Shown one piece after another: positions 8,644-18,253 of a stretch of 64,000 nucleotides of DNA (the first letter of the stretch is position 1; every line of letters starts with the position of its first letter). This stretch comes from Janthinobacterium sp. TB1-E2. GTDB lineage: Bacteria; Pseudomonadota; Gammaproteobacteria; Burkholderiales; Burkholderiaceae_D. The notes under the pieces were generated by a model. The model had not been told where the DNA came from. It did no database searches and worked only from the letters and a program-made list of their open reading frames with translations. The position numbers and the translations under genes are program-made. The stretch is from contig NZ_CP142523.1 in NCBI RefSeq assembly GCF_036885605.1, positions 4,154,001 through 4,218,000 on the forward strand, in the 5' to 3' direction.

Positions 8644-9395
8644 TGGCCGCCGCCCAGCGTCCCTGGACCAGCGTGCCGCGCCCCCTGTGCTGGCTGCTGG
8701 CGGCCTGCCTGCTGCTGCAGCTGGGCTGGCGCCTGGCGCAGCAGCACGCCCCCGCACAGGCGCGGCCCCTGCCCGCCGCGCCGCCACCTGGCGTGGCGCG
8801 CCTGGCCAGCCTGGGCGAACCGCTGGCCATGTCGAAGGCCATGCTGCTGTACCTGCAGTCGTTCGAGGACCAGCCCGGCGTCAGCCTGCCGTGGCGCGCG
8901 CTCGACTATGACCGCCTGGCCGGCTGGCTGGAAACGGCGCAAACGCTCGACCCGCGCAGCCGCTACGCGCTGGTGGCCGCCAGCGAAGTCTACGCGGGCG
9001 TGGCCGATCCGCAGCGCGCGCGGCGCATGCTGGCCTTTGTCGCCGCCAGCTTCGCGGCCAACCCGCAGCAGCGCTGGCCCGCGATGGCGCAGGCGGTGCT
9101 GGTGGCGAAGCACCAGCTGCACGACCTGCCGCTGGCGCTCGGCTATGCGCGTGCGCTGCGCCAGCTGGCGACGGGGCCGCACGTGCCGCCGTGGGTGCGC
9201 GAAATGGAAGCGTTCATCCTGGAAGACATGGACCAGCTCGACAGCGCCCGCCTCGTGATCGGCGGGCTGATCGCCAGCGGCCAGATCAGCGACCCGCACG
9301 AGCTCGCTTTCCTTGCGCGCAAGCTCGATGAACTGGCCAAAAAGAAAGCCAGGCCATGCGCGCGCGGCGCCATTTGCAGTAAACTGCCATTCTGA
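8643..9395 (+). CDS. Membrane-anchored helical-repeat protein of the pilus operon
   Basis: 250 aa from the ATG overlapping the permease stop. One N-terminal hydrophobic segment (LCWLLAACLLLQLGWRLAQQ) is followed by a Pro-rich spacer and a helical domain with TPR-like periodicity (YALVAASEVYAGVADPQRAR). No named family recognised. The position between the permease and the major prepilin suggests an accessory role in pilus biogenesis or in partnership with the permease. The translation before 8643 belongs to another frame of the permease and is not part of the gene. Confidence 0.6.
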   Translation: MAAAQRPWTSVPRPLCWLLAACLLLQLGWRLAQQHAPAQARPLPAAPPPGVARLASLGEPLAMSKAMLLYLQSFEDQPGVSLPWRALDYDRLAGWLETAQTLDPRSRYALVAASEVYAGVADPQRARRMLAFVAASFAANPQQRWPAMAQAVLVAKHQLHDLPLALGYARALRQLATGPHVPPWVREMEAFILEDMDQLDSARLVIGGLIASGQISDPHELAFLARKLDELAKKKARPCARGAICSKLPF

Positions 9396-9438
9396 AGACG
9401 CCACACCAGGCACCAGCACTTTTTTCCAAGGAAATCCC

Positions 9439-10011
9439 ATGCTCCCACGCCGCCAGCACGGCTTTACGCTCGTAGAAATCGCCATCGTCCTGGTCATCAT
9501 CGGCTTGCTGCTCGGTGGCGTGCTCAAGGGACAAGGCTTGATCGACAGCGCCAAGGTGAAAAACATCATCCAGCAGTCGAATGCGCTGACGGCCGCCGTC
9601 AACGCCTATCAGGACAAGTTCCGCGCCCTGCCCGGCGACGATATCCAGGGCACCGTGCATGTGCCCAATTCGGCCGGCAACGGCAATGGCGATGGCCAGA
9701 TCGGCGACGGCCAGCCGCGCGAATTCACCTTGGCGCCGCAGCACCTGGCGCTGGGCGGCTTCATCACAGGCTCGTTCAACGGCACCTCACAATTCATGAC
9801 CAGCGCCCAGGGCGGCGCCGTCTACCTGTACAACGACGAAGTGGGCGGCCGGGCCGGCAACGGCATCCGTTTCGACAACCTGCCCGAAAGCTATGCCGAG
9901 CAGATCGACAGCAAACTCGACGATGGCGTGGCCAGCACGGGCAGCGTCCGGGCGAACATGCCCTATGGCAATGCCGGTGCTATCATTCCCCGCACCGCCG
10001 TATTTTTCTGA
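9439..10011 (+). CDS. Type IV prepilin (MshA-like, probable major pilin)
   Basis: 190 aa. The start at 9439 has an AAGGA ribosome site 7 nt upstream and gives a short basic leader ending HGFTLVEIAIVLVIIGLLLG, a canonical class IV prepilin site with Glu at +5. The C-terminal head has no obvious disulfide pair, which is unusual for a type IVa major pilin. A Gly/Asn-rich loop (SAGNGNGDGQIGDG) may be a metal-binding or flexible region. Being last in the operon, after a 43-nt gap, suits separate, higher expression. Confidence 0.85.
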   Translation: MLPRRQHGFTLVEIAIVLVIIGLLLGGVLKGQGLIDSAKVKNIIQQSNALTAAVNAYQDKFRALPGDDIQGTVHVPNSAGNGNGDGQIGDGQPREFTLAPQHLALGGFITGSFNGTSQFMTSAQGGAVYLYNDEVGGRAGNGIRFDNLPESYAEQIDSKLDDGVASTGSVRANMPYGNAGAIIPRTAVFF

Positions 10012-10038
10012 GCCACCAGTCACTATCGAAGGAATACC

Positions 10039-10401
10039 ATGTCACTGCACCGCACACTCATCGTCTCCCTGGCCGCCTGCGCCGCGCTGGCCGGCAGCGC
10101 GCAAGCCCAATATGTGGGACCGACGACCGGCCCGGCCGCGCCCGCCAATGTGGCCGCCATCCTGAAAAATCCCGTCGACGACCAGGCTGTTGTGCTGCGC
10201 GGCAACCTGCTGCGCAAAGTGGGCAACGAGAAATATACCTTCTCAGACGGCACGGCGGAAATCCGCGTGGACATCGACGACAAGGTCTTCATGAACCGCA
10301 AGATCGACGCCAGGACCCGCGTGGAAATCCGTGGCGAAGTGGAAAAAGATTTCATGGAAAGCCCGGAAATCGATGTCGACGTACTGACCGTCGTCCCGTA
10401 A
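10039..10401 (+). CDS. YgiW/YdeI-family (BOF domain) periplasmic stress protein
   Basis: 120 aa with a signal peptide (LIVSLAACAALAGSAQAQ) and a single OB-like BOF domain, with the family pattern LRGNLLRKVGNEKYTFSDGT, IRVDID...F and V.IRGEVEKD. Relatives (YgiW, YdeI, VisP) are periplasmic proteins linked to peroxide, cation or antimicrobial stress. A GAAGGA ribosome site lies 7-12 nt before the ATG. It is followed by an inverted repeat, so it probably forms its own unit. Confidence 0.85.
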   Translation: MSLHRTLIVSLAACAALAGSAQAQYVGPTTGPAAPANVAAILKNPVDDQAVVLRGNLLRKVGNEKYTFSDGTAEIRVDIDDKVFMNRKIDARTRVEIRGEVEKDFMESPEIDVDVLTVVP

Positions 10402-10411
10402 GCTGCCTTGC

Positions 10412-10434
10412 CATCCCGCCGCCATGGCGGGATG
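10412..10434 (+). terminator. Hairpin after the YgiW-like gene
   Basis: A perfect 9-bp inverted repeat CATCCCGCC / GGCGGGATG with a 5-nt loop lies 11 nt after the stop. It is not followed by a long T run, so termination may be weak. Confidence 0.5.
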
Positions 10435-10591
10435 GGCGTCACCCTCTTCTGTATGCCTTGCGCAACCTTTTTTCCATTCCAGAAACTAGGCTTGTCAGAA
10501 CAATCAATTTCGTCTAGCATCTTTTCATTCAAGGTCAGCCAGCGCCAGCGTGAGCCTGCCTGTCGACTCATCCATTCTGGGAGCTTTCCGG

Positions 10592-13500
10592 GTGCAAGAT
10601 TTGCCTTCGATACGCTCAAGAATTTCATGGCTGGTGCTTGCCTGGGTCATTCCGACGGCCCTCGTGTTTCTCCTGCTCGTGGCGCAAAGCTACACGCGCG
10701 AACGCGACCATGTCGTCAGCGAAACGGCGCAGGCGGCGCGGGCCGTCACGGCCGCCGTCGAACGCGACTTGAGCGGCGCGCAGATGGCCGCGCGCATCCT
10801 GGCCGCTTCGCCAGCCCTGCAAGCCGACGACATCGGCGCCCTGCGTGCCTTGGCCGGCAGCCTGCTGCAGCCGGGCCTGGCCGTCAGCGCCTTCATCGTC
10901 TCCGACACCAAGGGACGCCAGCTGGTCAATACAGCCCTGCCAGCCGGTCAGGCACCGCCTCCCTTGCCGCAGAAATGGGCCGCCAGCATGGAGCGCACGC
11001 GCGACTCCGGCAAGCCCCGGCTGACCAGTTTGCTGATGGCGCCGGACGAGGTGCCGCGTCTGGCCCTGAACCTGCCCTTGCCGCGTGACAAGGGGCCCGC
11101 CTATGTGCTGACGGCCCTATACCCGCCCGACTACCTGCCCTTGCTGCTGCGCGAGCTGCACCTGCCCGCCTACTTGGGCGCGGCGATCGTCAATGCCGAC
11201 GGCATCAACGTGGCGCGCACCCTGGCGCCGCAGCGCTATGTGGGCCGGCGCAGCTCGGCGTCCCTGCTCGAGCAGATACGCCAGGCGCGCGAAGGCGTGC
11301 TGCGCCATACCACCCTGGAAGGCCTCGACGTGTATACGGGCTTTCGCCGCGCGCCCGACGACGCCTGGACGGTGGCCGTTACCATGCGCACCAGCACGGT
11401 GGCCGAAGCCCTGCTGGGTTCCGTGGTCACTGGTTCCCTCATCCTGGCCCTGCTGCTCGGTGCCGGCTTTGCCCTGGCCTGGCGCGTGGGCGGCCGCCTG
11501 GCCCGCACCCTGCAGGAACTGACACAGCAGATCCACGCGCTGGCGCAGGGCAAGCCCCTGCTCTCGAACCGCCATGCGGACCGCGAATCGGCCGACATGG
11601 CAGGCGCCCTGGGCGCGCTGGAACGCGACTTGCGGCGCCACCGCACGCAGCTCGAAAGCCTGGTGGCCGAACGCACGCTGGCCCTGGAAAAATCCACGCG
11701 CCTGCTGGAAACCGTGTACGCGACGGCGCCCATCGGCATGCTGTTCGTGGACCTGGACTTGCGCATCGTCATGATCAACCACTACCTGGCCGCCATCAGC
11801 GGGGCCAGCGTGGCGCAGCATCTGGGCCAGCCCGTGGGCGCCATGCAGTTCGACGACGCCGTGCGCGTGCAGGTCGAACGCTGCGTGCGCCAGGTGCTGG
11901 ATACGGGAACGCCCATCGTCGACCTCGAATTACAAGGCCATGGCGGGCGGCAGCGCGAGCATCCGAGTCACTGGATCGTCTCGTTTCACCCGATCTTCGG
12001 CCCCGAGCAGCAATTGCTGGGCGTGTCGGGGCTGTGGCTGGACATCAGCGAGCGCAAGCGCAGCGAAGCGGAGTTTCGCCGTTCGAAACACCTGTTCGGC
12101 ACCATCATCGAAAACATCCCGGCCATGGTCTTCGTCAAGCGCGCCGACAAGCTGAGCTTTGAAATGATCAACCGCCACGCGGAACTGACCCTGGGACGCT
12201 CGCGCGAGCAATTGCTGGGCAAGACTGACCACGATTTCTTCCCGCCGCAGCAGGCGTCCGCCTTCGTCAGCGCCGACCGCAAGCTGCTGGCCACGGGGCA
12301 GATGGTGGAAATCGAACAGGAAGCGATCAACACGGCCGACGGCACGACGCGCCACTTCACCACGCGCAAAGTGGTGTTGCGCGACGATGCGGGGCGCGCC
12401 AGCCATGTGCTGGGGGTATCGATCGACATCACGGAACGCAAGCGCGCCACCGAGGTGCTGCACGCCACCACCCTGCGCCTGGAACAGAGCGAGCGCTTCA
12501 TCCGCACCGTCACGGACAACCTGCCCGGCATGGTGTCGTACTGGGGCGCCGATCTGCGCTGCCGCTTCGCCAATAATTTCTACAATGAATGGTTTGGCCG
12601 CAGCAGCGCCGAGATGGCCGGCATCCACATGAGCGAATTGCTGGGGCAGGAACTGTTCGACGTGTACGCGCCCCACGTCGAGGGCGTGCTGGCGGGCCGG
12701 CCGCAAAGCTTCGAGCGCGACCTGCTCGATCCGACGGGCCAGGTGTGCCACACGTGGACCAATTACATTCCCGACCTCGACGACGGCGGCGGCGTGCGCG
12801 GCTTCTTCGTGCTGGCCTCGGACGTGTCCGAACTCAAGCGCACGGAATTGCGCCTGCACGAACTCAACGAGCAAATGGTGCGCGCGCGCGACAAGGCCGA
12901 GGCGGCCAGCACGGCGAAGAGCGAATTCGTAGCCAACATGAGCCATGAAATCCGCACGCCGATGAACGCCATCATCGGCCTGGCGCGCCTGCTGGAAGAG
13001 TCGCCGCTGGAACGGCGCGAGCGCAGCTATGTCGGCAAGATCCAGATGGCCACGCAGTCGCTGCTCCATATCGTCAACGACGTGCTCGATTTTTCCAAGA
13101 TCGAGGCGGGACAAATGGTGCTGGAACAGCGCCGCTTCCAGCTCGAACGCATGCTGGGCAGCGTCGGCGTGCTGCTGGCCAGCAGCGCCTGGGCGCGCGG
13201 CGTGGAGCCCGTGTTCGTGCTCGACCCGCGCGTGCCCGACGAACTGATCGGCGACGCCCTGCGCGTGGAACAGATCCTCATCAACCTGATGGGCAACGCC
13301 GTCAAGTTCACCTCGCATGGCGAAGTGGTGCTGGCCATCGCCATGGTGGCCGAGGATGCGGCCAGCGCCACCCTCGAGTTTTCCGTGCGCGACACGGGCA
13401 TCGGCATCGGCGCGGCCGAGCAGGAACACATCTTCGACGCGTTTTCCCAGGGCGACAGCGGCACCAGCCGCAAATACGGCGGCACGGGGCTGGGGCTGGC

Positions 13501-15115
13501 CATCTGCCGGCGCATGGTGGAATTGATGGGCGGCCAGCTCAGCGTGAAAAGCACGCTGGGCCAGGGTTCCGACTTCCGCTTCCGCTGCCGCTTCGACAAG
13601 GTGGCGCCGCCGCCCGAGCCGCACGGCAAGGGCGCGTCCAGGGCGCTGTCGCTGCTGATCATCGACGACAACGCCAGCGTGCGCGCCATGCTGGAAGACT
13701 GGTGCGCGGCGCAGGGCTGGCGCAGCCGCAGCGCCGACAGCGGCGCGGCCGGCCTGGCCCTGCTGCGCGCTCAGGCCAGCGGCGAAGCGGCGGCCGATCT
13801 TGTGCTGCTCGACGCGGCCATGCCGGGCATGGATGGCATTTCCATGCTCACCGAGGCGCGCACCGACGAACACCTGGCGCTGCCGCCCGTGATCATGCTG
13901 GTGGCCGACCAGGACAGCGAAAACCTCGAACGGCTGGCCGACAGCCTGATGCTGGCCGGCATCGTCTCGAAACCGGCGACGCCAGCGCGCCTGCTGGCGG
14001 CCGTCACCGCCGTGCGGGATGGACGCAATGCCCGCAGCGCGCCATCCATGCTGCCCGTGTCCTCGCCCCTGTCGGGCTTGCTGGAAGGCATGCGCGTGCT
14101 GCTGGTGGAAGACAATGAAATCAACCAGGAAGTGGCGCAGTACATCCTGCTGCACTCGGGCGCGCGCGTAGCCGTGGCCACCAACGGCAGGCTGGCCGTC
14201 GACATGCTGGCGCACAGCCCGCAAGCGTGGGACGTGGTGCTGATGGATTTGCAGATGCCCGTCATGAACGGCTACGACGCCACCCTGGCCATCCGCGCGC
14301 TGGGCTTGCCGGACTTGCCCATCGTCGCCATGACGGCCAATGCCATGGACGAAGACCGCCTGCGCGCCATTGCCAGCGGCATGAATGCGCACGTGGCCAA
14401 GCCCATCGATGTCGACGACATGATCGAGACCCTGACGCGGCTGGTGCCGGCGCACCAGGCTGGCGGCAGCAGCGCCGCGCAGCCAGGCGGCGCCGCCACG
14501 GAGGTGCTGGAAATGCCGGCCTCGATACCCGGCATCGACCTGGCGGCCGCCCTGCACCGCTTCGGCGGCGACTATGGCGCCTTCCTGGCGCTGCTCAAGC
14601 GCTTCGAAAATTCGCAAGGCGACGCCGTCGAGGAAGCACGGCGCCTGCTGGCCGCCGGCCAGACGCCGCAGGCGGCGCAGCTGCTGCACCGCGTGTGCGG
14701 CGTGGCGGCCAACTTGGGCGCCGCCCATGTCGCCAGCCTGGCCGCCGAGACGGAAAAAGCGCTGAAGACAGGGCAATCGCACACCACGGCCGCCTTGCTG
14801 GAACAGCTGGAACGGGCGATGGCCGAAGTCATCGATGCGGCGCGCACCCTGCCCTCGCCCCTGCGGCGCGGGCAGCCGGCACAGGCCGCGTCCGGCAGCG
14901 CAGCGGTCGACCTGCACGCCGGCCTGGCCGAGCTGCTGGTCTTGATCCGCAACAATAACCTGAAGGCGCTGGCCCAGTTCCACGTCCTGCACCCCGCCCT
15001 ACAACAATCAGACCGGGAAGCGGCCCTGGCGCTGGCCAACGCGATCGAGACCCTGAATTTTTCCGCCGCGGAAAAACTCGTGCTCGATCAGCTGAAACGA
15101 GAGGAAAACAAGTGA
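10592..15115 (+). CDS. Hybrid sensor histidine kinase: sensor-3xPAS-HisKA-HATPase-2xREC-HPt
   Basis: About 1507 aa from GTG 10592, preceded at 8 nt by GGGAG; an in-frame GTG at 10550 has poorer spacing. Order: TM helix ([19 protein letters not shown]), extracytoplasmic sensor, second TM (~280-305), three PAS domains, HisKA with phospho-acceptor His785 in [10 protein letters not shown], HATPase (N box [24 protein letters not shown]). Receiver 1 has Asp1074 in [11 protein letters not shown] but lacks the usual Thr/Ser (VIMLVAD); receiver 2 has Asp1219 in [11 protein letters not shown]. The HPt has His1366 in [13 protein letters not shown]. The full internal phosphorelay could feed the adjacent response regulator, whose start overlaps this stop. 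Confidence 0.93.
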   Translation: MQDLPSIRSRISWLVLAWVIPTALVFLLLVAQSYTRERDHVVSETAQAARAVTAAVERDLSGAQMAARILAASPALQADDIGALRALAGSLLQPGLAVSAFIVSDTKGRQLVNTALPAGQAPPPLPQKWAASMERTRDSGKPRLTSLLMAPDEVPRLALNLPLPRDKGPAYVLTALYPPDYLPLLLRELHLPAYLGAAIVNADGINVARTLAPQRYVGRRSSASLLEQIRQAREGVLRHTTLEGLDVYTGFRRAPDDAWTVAVTMRTSTVAEALLGSVVTGSLILALLLGAGFALAWRVGGRLARTLQELTQQIHALAQGKPLLSNRHADRESADMAGALGALERDLRRHRTQLESLVAERTLALEKSTRLLETVYATAPIGMLFVDLDLRIVMINHYLAAISGASVAQHLGQPVGAMQFDDAVRVQVERCVRQVLDTGTPIVDLELQGHGGRQREHPSHWIVSFHPIFGPEQQLLGVSGLWLDISERKRSEAEFRRSKHLFGTIIENIPAMVFVKRADKLSFEMINRHAELTLGRSREQLLGKTDHDFFPPQQASAFVSADRKLLATGQMVEIEQEAINTADGTTRHFTTRKVVLRDDAGRASHVLGVSIDITERKRATEVLHATTLRLEQSERFIRTVTDNLPGMVSYWGADLRCRFANNFYNEWFGRSSAEMAGIHMSELLGQELFDVYAPHVEGVLAGRPQSFERDLLDPTGQVCHTWTNYIPDLDDGGGVRGFFVLASDVSELKRTELRLHELNEQMVRARDKAEAASTAKSEFVANMSHEIRTPMNAIIGLARLLEESPLERRERSYVGKIQMATQSLLHIVNDVLDFSKIEAGQMVLEQRRFQLERMLGSVGVLLASSAWARGVEPVFVLDPRVPDELIGDALRVEQILINLMGNAVKFTSHGEVVLAIAMVAEDAASATLEFSVRDTGIGIGAAEQEHIFDAFSQGDSGTSRKYGGTGLGLAICRRMVELMGGQLSVKSTLGQGSDFRFRCRFDKVAPPPEPHGKGASRALSLLIIDDNASVRAMLEDWCAAQGWRSRSADSGAAGLALLRAQASGEAAADLVLLDAAMPGMDGISMLTEARTDEHLALPPVIMLVADQDSENLERLADSLMLAGIVSKPATPARLLAAVTAVRDGRNARSAPSMLPVSSPLSGLLEGMRVLLVEDNEINQEVAQYILLHSGARVAVATNGRLAVDMLAHSPQAWDVVLMDLQMPVMNGYDATLAIRALGLPDLPIVAMTANAMDEDRLRAIASGMNAHVAKPIDVDDMIETLTRLVPAHQAGGSSAAQPGGAATEVLEMPASIPGIDLAAALHRFGGDYGAFLALLKRFENSQGDAVEEARRLLAAGQTPQAAQLLHRVCGVAANLGAAHVASLAAETEKALKTGQSHTTAALLEQLERAMAEVIDAARTLPSPLRRGQPAQAASGSAAVDLHAGLAELLVLIRNNNLKALAQFHVLHPALQQSDREAALALANAIETLNFSAAEKLVLDQLKREENK

Positions 15116-16035
15116 GCTGGACCAACCTTGCCATGAACGGGCGCATCCTCATCGTCGATGACGCCATGGAAAACATCCAGATCCTGCACCAGCTGCTGCG
15201 CGAGGAACACGACGTGCTGTTCGCCCTGAGCGGCGGGAAGGCGCTGGAAATTGCGCACAATCAACTACCTGACCTGATCCTGCTCGACGCCGTCATGCCC
15301 GGCATGGATGGCTATGCCGTCTGCAATGCGCTGCGCGAGTCGGCCATCCTCAGCGCCATTCCCGTCATCTTCGTCACGGCCCTGAACCAGCCCGAAGACG
15401 AAACGCGGGCGCTGGAAGCGGGCGCCGTCGATTTCATCACGAAACCGTTCAACGCGGCCGTCGTGCGCGCCCGCGTGCGCAGCCAGCTGACCATCAAGCG
15501 GCAGGCCGATGCCATGCGCGAACTGTCGCTGACGGATTCGCTGACGGGCGTGGCCAACCGGCGCAGCTTCAACGACACGATGGACAGCGAATGGCGGCGC
15601 TGCGCGCGCGACGGCGTGCCGATGGCCCTCATCATGGCCGATATCGACCACTTCAAGGATTACAACGACACGTATGGCCACCAGGCGGGCGACCTGTGCC
15701 TGCAACAGGTGAGCGCCGCCCTGCGCCGCTGCGCCGTGCGCCCGCCCGACCTGCTGGCGCGCTACGGCGGCGAGGAATTCATCATCCTGCTGCCGCAGGA
15801 AACGCGCGACGGCGCAGAGGTGGTAGCCCAGCGCATCCTCGACGAAGTGCGCGCGCTGCAGATTCCCCACGCCAAATCGAGCGTCGGCCCGCACGTCACC
15901 GTCAGCCTGGGCATGGCCAGCGTCATGCCCACGGAAGGCATGGACCCGAGCGCCCTGATCCGCGCCGCCGACGCCCTGCTGTACCGCGCCAAGCATACGG
16001 GGCGGGACAGGTATTGCGCGTCGGAGGGGGAGTGA
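15112..16035 (+). CDS. Response regulator with GGDEF output (diguanylate cyclase)
   Basis: 307 aa. Residues ~10-125 form a receiver domain (ILIVDDAMENIQ; acceptor Asp in LLDAVMPGMDG; VTALN; ITKPF). Residues ~140-300 form a GGDEF domain with an active GGEEF signature (219-223) and an intact allosteric I-site R210-x-x-D213 five residues upstream. The predicted activity is c-di-GMP synthesis from GTP with product inhibition, gated by phosphorylation. The GTG start overlaps the kinase stop, so the two are translationally coupled and probably a cognate pair. ATG 15133 is an alternative start. Confidence 0.93.
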   Translation: MSWTNLAMNGRILIVDDAMENIQILHQLLREEHDVLFALSGGKALEIAHNQLPDLILLDAVMPGMDGYAVCNALRESAILSAIPVIFVTALNQPEDETRALEAGAVDFITKPFNAAVVRARVRSQLTIKRQADAMRELSLTDSLTGVANRRSFNDTMDSEWRRCARDGVPMALIMADIDHFKDYNDTYGHQAGDLCLQQVSAALRRCAVRPPDLLARYGGEEFIILLPQETRDGAEVVAQRILDEVRALQIPHAKSSVGPHVTVSLGMASVMPTEGMDPSALIRAADALLYRAKHTGRDRYCASEGE

Positions 16036-16073
16036 AGAGGAGGCGCGCGCCTGCTGCATGCCTGCCTGCCTGC

Positions 16074-16140
16074 GTCGGCTTACGCCCTGCGGGCTAAGCC
16101 GACCTACGCCGACCTACGCCAACCTACTCAGACCTACGCG
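16074..16140. repeat. REP-like palindrome plus four tandem decamers
   Basis: GTCGGCTTA (16074-16082) pairs with TAAGCCGAC (16095-16103), with GCCC/GGGC extending the stem. Four degenerate copies of GACCTACGCC follow (16101-16140). The sequence belongs to the same family as the larger nested repeat near 59404. It sits between convergent genes and may also serve as a bidirectional terminator. Confidence 0.7.
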
Positions 16141-16158
16141 GCGAGCCAGGCTTATCGC

Positions 16159-16614
16159 TCAGGGATAGCAGCGCATCAGGAACTCCGCCACGCACACGGG
16201 TTTCGTGTCGCCTTCGCGCTCCATGGTGACGGCCCAGTTCACTTGCGCCCCTTCCGGCAAGTCGTCGACGGACAGGATGTCGAGCCGCGCGCGCAGGCGG
16301 CTGCCGACGGGCACGGGTGCGGGAAAGCGCACCTTGTTTAAACCGTAGTTGATGGCCATGCGGATGCCGGCCATGTGCAATGCGCCCTGCAACATGGCGG
16401 GCAGCAGGGATAACGTCAAAAAGCCGTGCGCCACGGTGCAGCCATAGGGCGACTCGCGCGCGCAGCGCTCCGTATCGACGTGGATCCACTGATGGTCGTC
16501 CGTGGCGTCGGCAAAGGTGTCGATGCGCTGCTGGGTGATGGTCAGCCAGTCGGAAACGGCCACGTGCTGCCCCGCCAGCGCTTGAAAACCGGCGATGCCG
16601 GCGATATCACGCAT
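16159..16614 (-). CDS. MaoC-family (R)-specific enoyl-CoA hydratase/dehydratase
   Basis: 151 aa hot-dog fold protein with the hydratase signature around TDDHQWIHVD and AHGFLTLSLLP. Catalyses hydration of trans-2-enoyl-CoA to 3-hydroxyacyl-CoA or acts on a related thioester. Its start overlaps the next MaoC gene by 8 nt, placing it last in a four-gene acyl-CoA catabolic operon. The substrate is not evident. Confidence 0.88.
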   Translation of the reverse strand: MRDIAGIAGFQALAGQHVAVSDWLTITQQRIDTFADATDDHQWIHVDTERCARESPYGCTVAHGFLTLSLLPAMLQGALHMAGIRMAINYGLNKVRFPAPVPVGSRLRARLDILSVDDLPEGAQVNWAVTMEREGDTKPVCVAEFLMRCYP

Positions 16615-17095
16615 GCTGCGCTCCGGCAGGACGGCGGCCGAACATGCCCATGCCTTCCACCGTTGTCACCACGTCGCCATGCTGGTTGCGCACGCTCCAC
16701 ACGGAAATGACGATGCCGCGGTCCGGTTTCGACGTGGACGGGCGCACTTCCTTGACCTGGTAGGTCAGCTGCAAGGTGTCGCCCGCGCGCACGGGTTTGA
16801 GCCAGCGGATGCTGTCCAGGCCGGGCGAGCCCATGCTGGACGAATGCTTGAGCAGATTGTCCACCACCAGGCGCATCATCATGCCGCACGTATGCCAGCC
16901 GCTGGCGATGACGCCCTTGAAGATGGTCTTTTCGGCGGCGTCATGGTCGACGTGAAATGGCTGCGGATCGAAATCCGTGGCGAAGGCGATGATTTCCTTT
17001 TCCGTCACATGGCGCTGGCCCAGGTCGATTTCCAGGCCTTGCGTAAAGTCTTCGAAATACCAGTGTTTCGGGGTGATGGCAGGCGATGCGGTCAT
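16607..17095 (-). CDS. MaoC-family dehydratase
   Basis: 162 aa with the canonical hydratase-2 motif (FDPQPFHVDHDAA), then GVIASGWHTCGMMMRLVVD. It overlaps the upstream acyl-CoA dehydrogenase stop by 4 nt, so the two are coupled. Two different MaoC proteins next to two acyl-CoA dehydrogenases suggest heteromeric enzymes or two rounds of beta-oxidation on an unusual acyl chain (sterol side chain, branched or aromatic acid); this is an inference from context. Confidence 0.88.
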   Translation of the reverse strand: MTASPAITPKHWYFEDFTQGLEIDLGQRHVTEKEIIAFATDFDPQPFHVDHDAAEKTIFKGVIASGWHTCGMMMRLVVDNLLKHSSSMGSPGLDSIRWLKPVRAGDTLQLTYQVKEVRPSTSKPDRGIVISVWSVRNQHGDVVTTVEGMGMFGRRPAGAQHA

Positions 17096-18237
17096 GCGGT
17101 CTCCGTCGGCAAGAAGCCCGGCTGGGCGATAAAGCGCTCGATATGGTGCTCCACGTCGCCCAGGGTCAGGGCAATCATGGAGAGGCGCTTGAAATGGTGG
17201 GCGGCGGGCAATTCGTCCGTGACGCCCATGCCGCCATGCAATTGCACGGCTTGCTGGCCGACAAAGGTGGCGGCCAGTCCCACCCGCGCCTTGGCGGCGG
17301 ACACCGAGCGGCGGCGTTCAACCGCATCGTCGCTGTCGGCCTTGGCGGCAGCCAGCATGGCCATCGAACGCGCCTGCTCCAGGTGGATGAACATGTCGGC
17401 CATGCGGTGCTGCAAGGCCTGGAACTTGCCGATCGGCGCGCCGAACTGCTGGCGCGTCTTCAGGTACTCGAGGGTGGCGGCAAAGATGGCGTCCATGGCG
17501 CCCACGGCTTCCGCGCACAGCAAGGCGGCACCGTAATCCACTGCCGCGTCGAGCACGGGCCAGCCCTGCCCCGTTTGGCCGATCAGGGCCTCATGCCCCA
17601 GCACCACTTGCACGAGGGTGACGGTAGCGGCGCGCTGGCCATCGATGGTGCGGTAGTCGCGCACGCTGACACCGGGCGCGTCGGCGGGCACGAGGAACAG
17701 CGAGATGCCATCCGTATCGCTCTGGCCGCCGCTGCTGCGCGCCGAGACGATCAAGGCGCCCGCCTGGGCGCCGTGGATGACGACGGTTTTCTCGCCGTCG
17801 AGCACGAAGCCGTCGCCGCTGGCCTTGGCCGTGGTGGCGATAGCGTGCATGTCGTGGCGCGACTGGCGCTCGCCCAGCGCACACGCGAGTTTGAGGCTGC
17901 CGCTGGCGACCTGTTCCAGCATAGCATCGTGGCCGCCCGCCAGGCTCAAGAAGCGCGCGCCCAGCACGGTGGCCAGATAGGGCTCGACCACCAGGCCGCG
18001 GCCCAGTTCCTGCATCACCAGCAGCATGTCGACGGCCGTGCCGTCGAAGCCGCCCGCGCCGGCCGGCAGCGGCAAGGCCGTCATGCCCAGTTCGGCCAGG
18101 GTGGCCCAGGCAAGGTCGGACGTACCCGTGGCAGAGTGGACGATCTGTTTGCGCGTTTCAAACGGGTAATCTTTGTCGACCCAGCGCCTGAGCGCGTCGG
18201 CGAATTGCTGCTGTTCCTGATTAAATTGGAAGTCCAT
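17092..18237 (-). CDS. Acyl-CoA dehydrogenase family protein (second subunit)
   Basis: 381 aa FAD-dependent acyl-CoA dehydrogenase fold: N-terminal helical domain (MDFQFNQEQQQFADALRRW), middle beta domain (FVLDGEKTVVIHGAQAGALI) and C-terminal helical domain (KTRQQFGAPIGKFQALQHRM; QLHGGMGVTDELP). It is more divergent in the catalytic-base region than the upstream partner, the usual pattern for the non-catalytic or alpha subunit of heterotetrameric FadE pairs. A GGAG ribosome site precedes the ATG; 16 nt separate it from the upstream partner. Confidence 0.88.
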   Translation of the reverse strand: MDFQFNQEQQQFADALRRWVDKDYPFETRKQIVHSATGTSDLAWATLAELGMTALPLPAGAGGFDGTAVDMLLVMQELGRGLVVEPYLATVLGARFLSLAGGHDAMLEQVASGSLKLACALGERQSRHDMHAIATTAKASGDGFVLDGEKTVVIHGAQAGALIVSARSSGGQSDTDGISLFLVPADAPGVSVRDYRTIDGQRAATVTLVQVVLGHEALIGQTGQGWPVLDAAVDYGAALLCAEAVGAMDAIFAATLEYLKTRQQFGAPIGKFQALQHRMADMFIHLEQARSMAMLAAAKADSDDAVERRRSVSAAKARVGLAATFVGQQAVQLHGGMGVTDELPAAHHFKRLSMIALTLGDVEHHIERFIAQPGFLPTETA

Positions 18238-18253
18238 GTCGTCTCCTTCTGGC

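Noticed and set aside
11930..14992. 1020-codon open frame on the minus strand opposite the hybrid kinase gene
   Set aside because: Low-complexity His/Gln/Arg/Ala translation with no domain, mirroring the codon usage of the real kinase gene; a shadow frame of high-GC DNA.
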